Of a DNA stretch of 45,504 bases, positions 44,877-45,504 are shown piece by piece. A program made the translations under genes and the position numbers. Each line of letters begins with the position of its first letter. The first letter of the stretch is position 1. The stretch comes from an uncultured Pelagibacteraceae bacterium (GTDB lineage Bacteria; Pseudomonadota; Alphaproteobacteria; Pelagibacterales; Pelagibacteraceae), in assembly GCA_902542975.1 (NCBI GenBank), contig CACBWM010000010.1, positions 1 to 45,504 on the forward strand, given 5' to 3'. The notes below the pieces were generated by a model. The model worked only from the letters and a program-made list of their open reading frames with translations, did not search any database and was not told where the DNA came from.

Positions 44877-45504
44877 TTAGCTCCTATAAAAAAATTCAAC
44901 TAAGGTCATTGGTATAGCTGGAACATAAGTTACTAACATTAACAATACTAACAATACACATATAAAGGATATATTAGATCTTGTTACATCCCAGATGTCT
45001 GCTTTTGCAACAGAACAGGCCGTAACTAGAACACTTGCAACTGGTGGTGTTTGTTGACCAATTGCTAAATTTAAAGTTACAATTATACCAAAGTGAACTG
45101 GGTCAATACCTACCGCATTAACTAATGGCATTACAATTGGAACTGTTAAAATTATTGCAGCAACTGAATGTAAAAAGAAACCTATTACTAAAAGAAATAC
45201 ATTAAGTATTCCTAAGACTGCATATTTATTATTTGTAAAATCAATAATTGACTCTGCAACTTTTTGTGGGATTTGTTCAATTGTTAAAAATTCACCCAGT
45301 AATACAGATGCAGCCACTAATAACATTACTGAAGCTGTTTGAATTGCTCCTTCACAAGCTGACTCGTATAATCTTTTAAAGTCAATTTCTTTATAAATAA
45401 ATCCAATAACTAATGATGCTACAACTGCTAAACCTGCTCCTTCAGTTGCTGTTACAACTCCTCCAAAAATTCCACCTAATATAATGATAGGTAGTAAAAA
45501 TGCT
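44877..45504 (-). CDS. dctM: TRAP transporter large membrane subunit, partial
   Basis: C-terminal 208 or so residues of a second DctM. The frame is open through the right edge: upstream of the Met at 45326 it continues with LPIIILGGIFGGVVTATEGA, a DctM signature, so the true start lies outside the window. It ends AIPMTLVEFFYRS. It differs clearly from the DctM at 27242-28579, so this is a separate transporter. It is the first visible member of a minus-strand set with the crotonase and CoA transferase genes. Confidence 0.88.
   Translation of the reverse strand, partial: AFLLPIIILGGIFGGVVTATEGAGLAVVASLVIGFIYKEIDFKRLYESACEGAIQTASVMLLVAASVLLGEFLTIEQIPQKVAESIIDFTNNKYAVLGILNVFLLVIGFFLHSVAAIILTVPIVMPLVNAVGIDPVHFGIIVTLNLAIGQQTPPVASVLVTACSVAKADIWDVTRSNISFICVLLVLLMLVTYVPAIPMTLVEFFYRS

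Noticed and set aside
1..45504. CRISPR array, prophage, IS element, integron or toxin-antitoxin locus
   Set aside because: No spaced direct repeats, transposase, integrase, phage structural gene or recognisable toxin-antitoxin pair seen in either strand.

Overview
The window is strongly AT-rich, with very short intergenic gaps, many 1-8 nt gene overlaps, and a gene set typical of streamlined marine alphaproteobacteria: ugp and TRAP transporters, the tig-clpP-clpX-lon block, nuoA-G with separate nuoC and nuoD, CaiB-type CoA transferases and a DoeA/creatinase-like M24 protein. A SAR11/Pelagibacterales-like genome is the best guess. This is inference from style and content; no rRNA is present to prove it.

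Region 1 (1-8020, + strand) is a glycerol-3-phosphate/glycerophosphodiester operon. It holds the 3' part of ugpA, two tandem ugpE-type permease genes, ugpC, a glycerophosphodiester phosphodiesterase, a 2H phosphoesterase (DUF1868-like), glycerol kinase, a secreted histidine phosphatase and a HIBADH-family dehydrogenase. A 59-aa membrane protein (8017-8196, -) converges on it. Region 2 (8232-14279) is a promoter, tRNA-Leu, tig, clpP, clpX and lon. Region 3 (14287-19966) is a promoter, tRNA-Val and tRNA-Asp, then nuoA-nuoF and a nuoG cut off at 270 codons.

The main anomaly is at about 19950-19980. There nuoG stops after about 40% of its length and runs directly into an inverted 5' fragment of ugpA (about 57 codons), preceded by an intact ugpB. 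The window itself begins inside ugpA at about codon 80. The two ugpA pieces are parts of one gene, so this is either a real ~20 kb inversion or a chimeric junction from amplification or assembly. Undoing it gives one locus: udg-glpD divergent from ugpB-ugpA-ugpE-ugpE-ugpC-glpQ-2H-glpK.

Region 4 (20198-30335) has ugpB, glpD lacking the usual C-terminal domain, a family 5-like uracil-DNA glycosylase, and then a - strand block: ybgC-like thioesterase, DUF3047 protein, Zn alcohol dehydrogenase, NCS1 permease and TRAP dctM, dctQ, dctP. Strong terminator hairpins sit directly behind both binding-protein genes (ugpB and dctP), before their membrane subunits. Region 5 (30471-36131, +) is a tightly packed run: GMC oxidoreductase, TerC, SDR, M23 peptidase, MhpD-like hydratase and M24 protein. 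Region 6 (36137-45504) has a secreted unknown, a renalase-like flavoprotein, a serine/alanine-glyoxylate aminotransferase, an enolase-superfamily enzyme, a large FAD/Fe-S dehydrogenase, a CoA transferase, a crotonase and a second, partial TRAP dctM.

Two region-6 genes are interrupted by single-base expansions of A/T homopolymers (41256-41262, 37805-37810 and 37640-37646). The flanking protein sequence is intact in the shifted frame, which points to sequencing error, very recent mutation or slippage rather than old decay. I found no CRISPR array, phage, IS element or defence system. Apart from the junction area there is no stretch over 300 nt without a gene.
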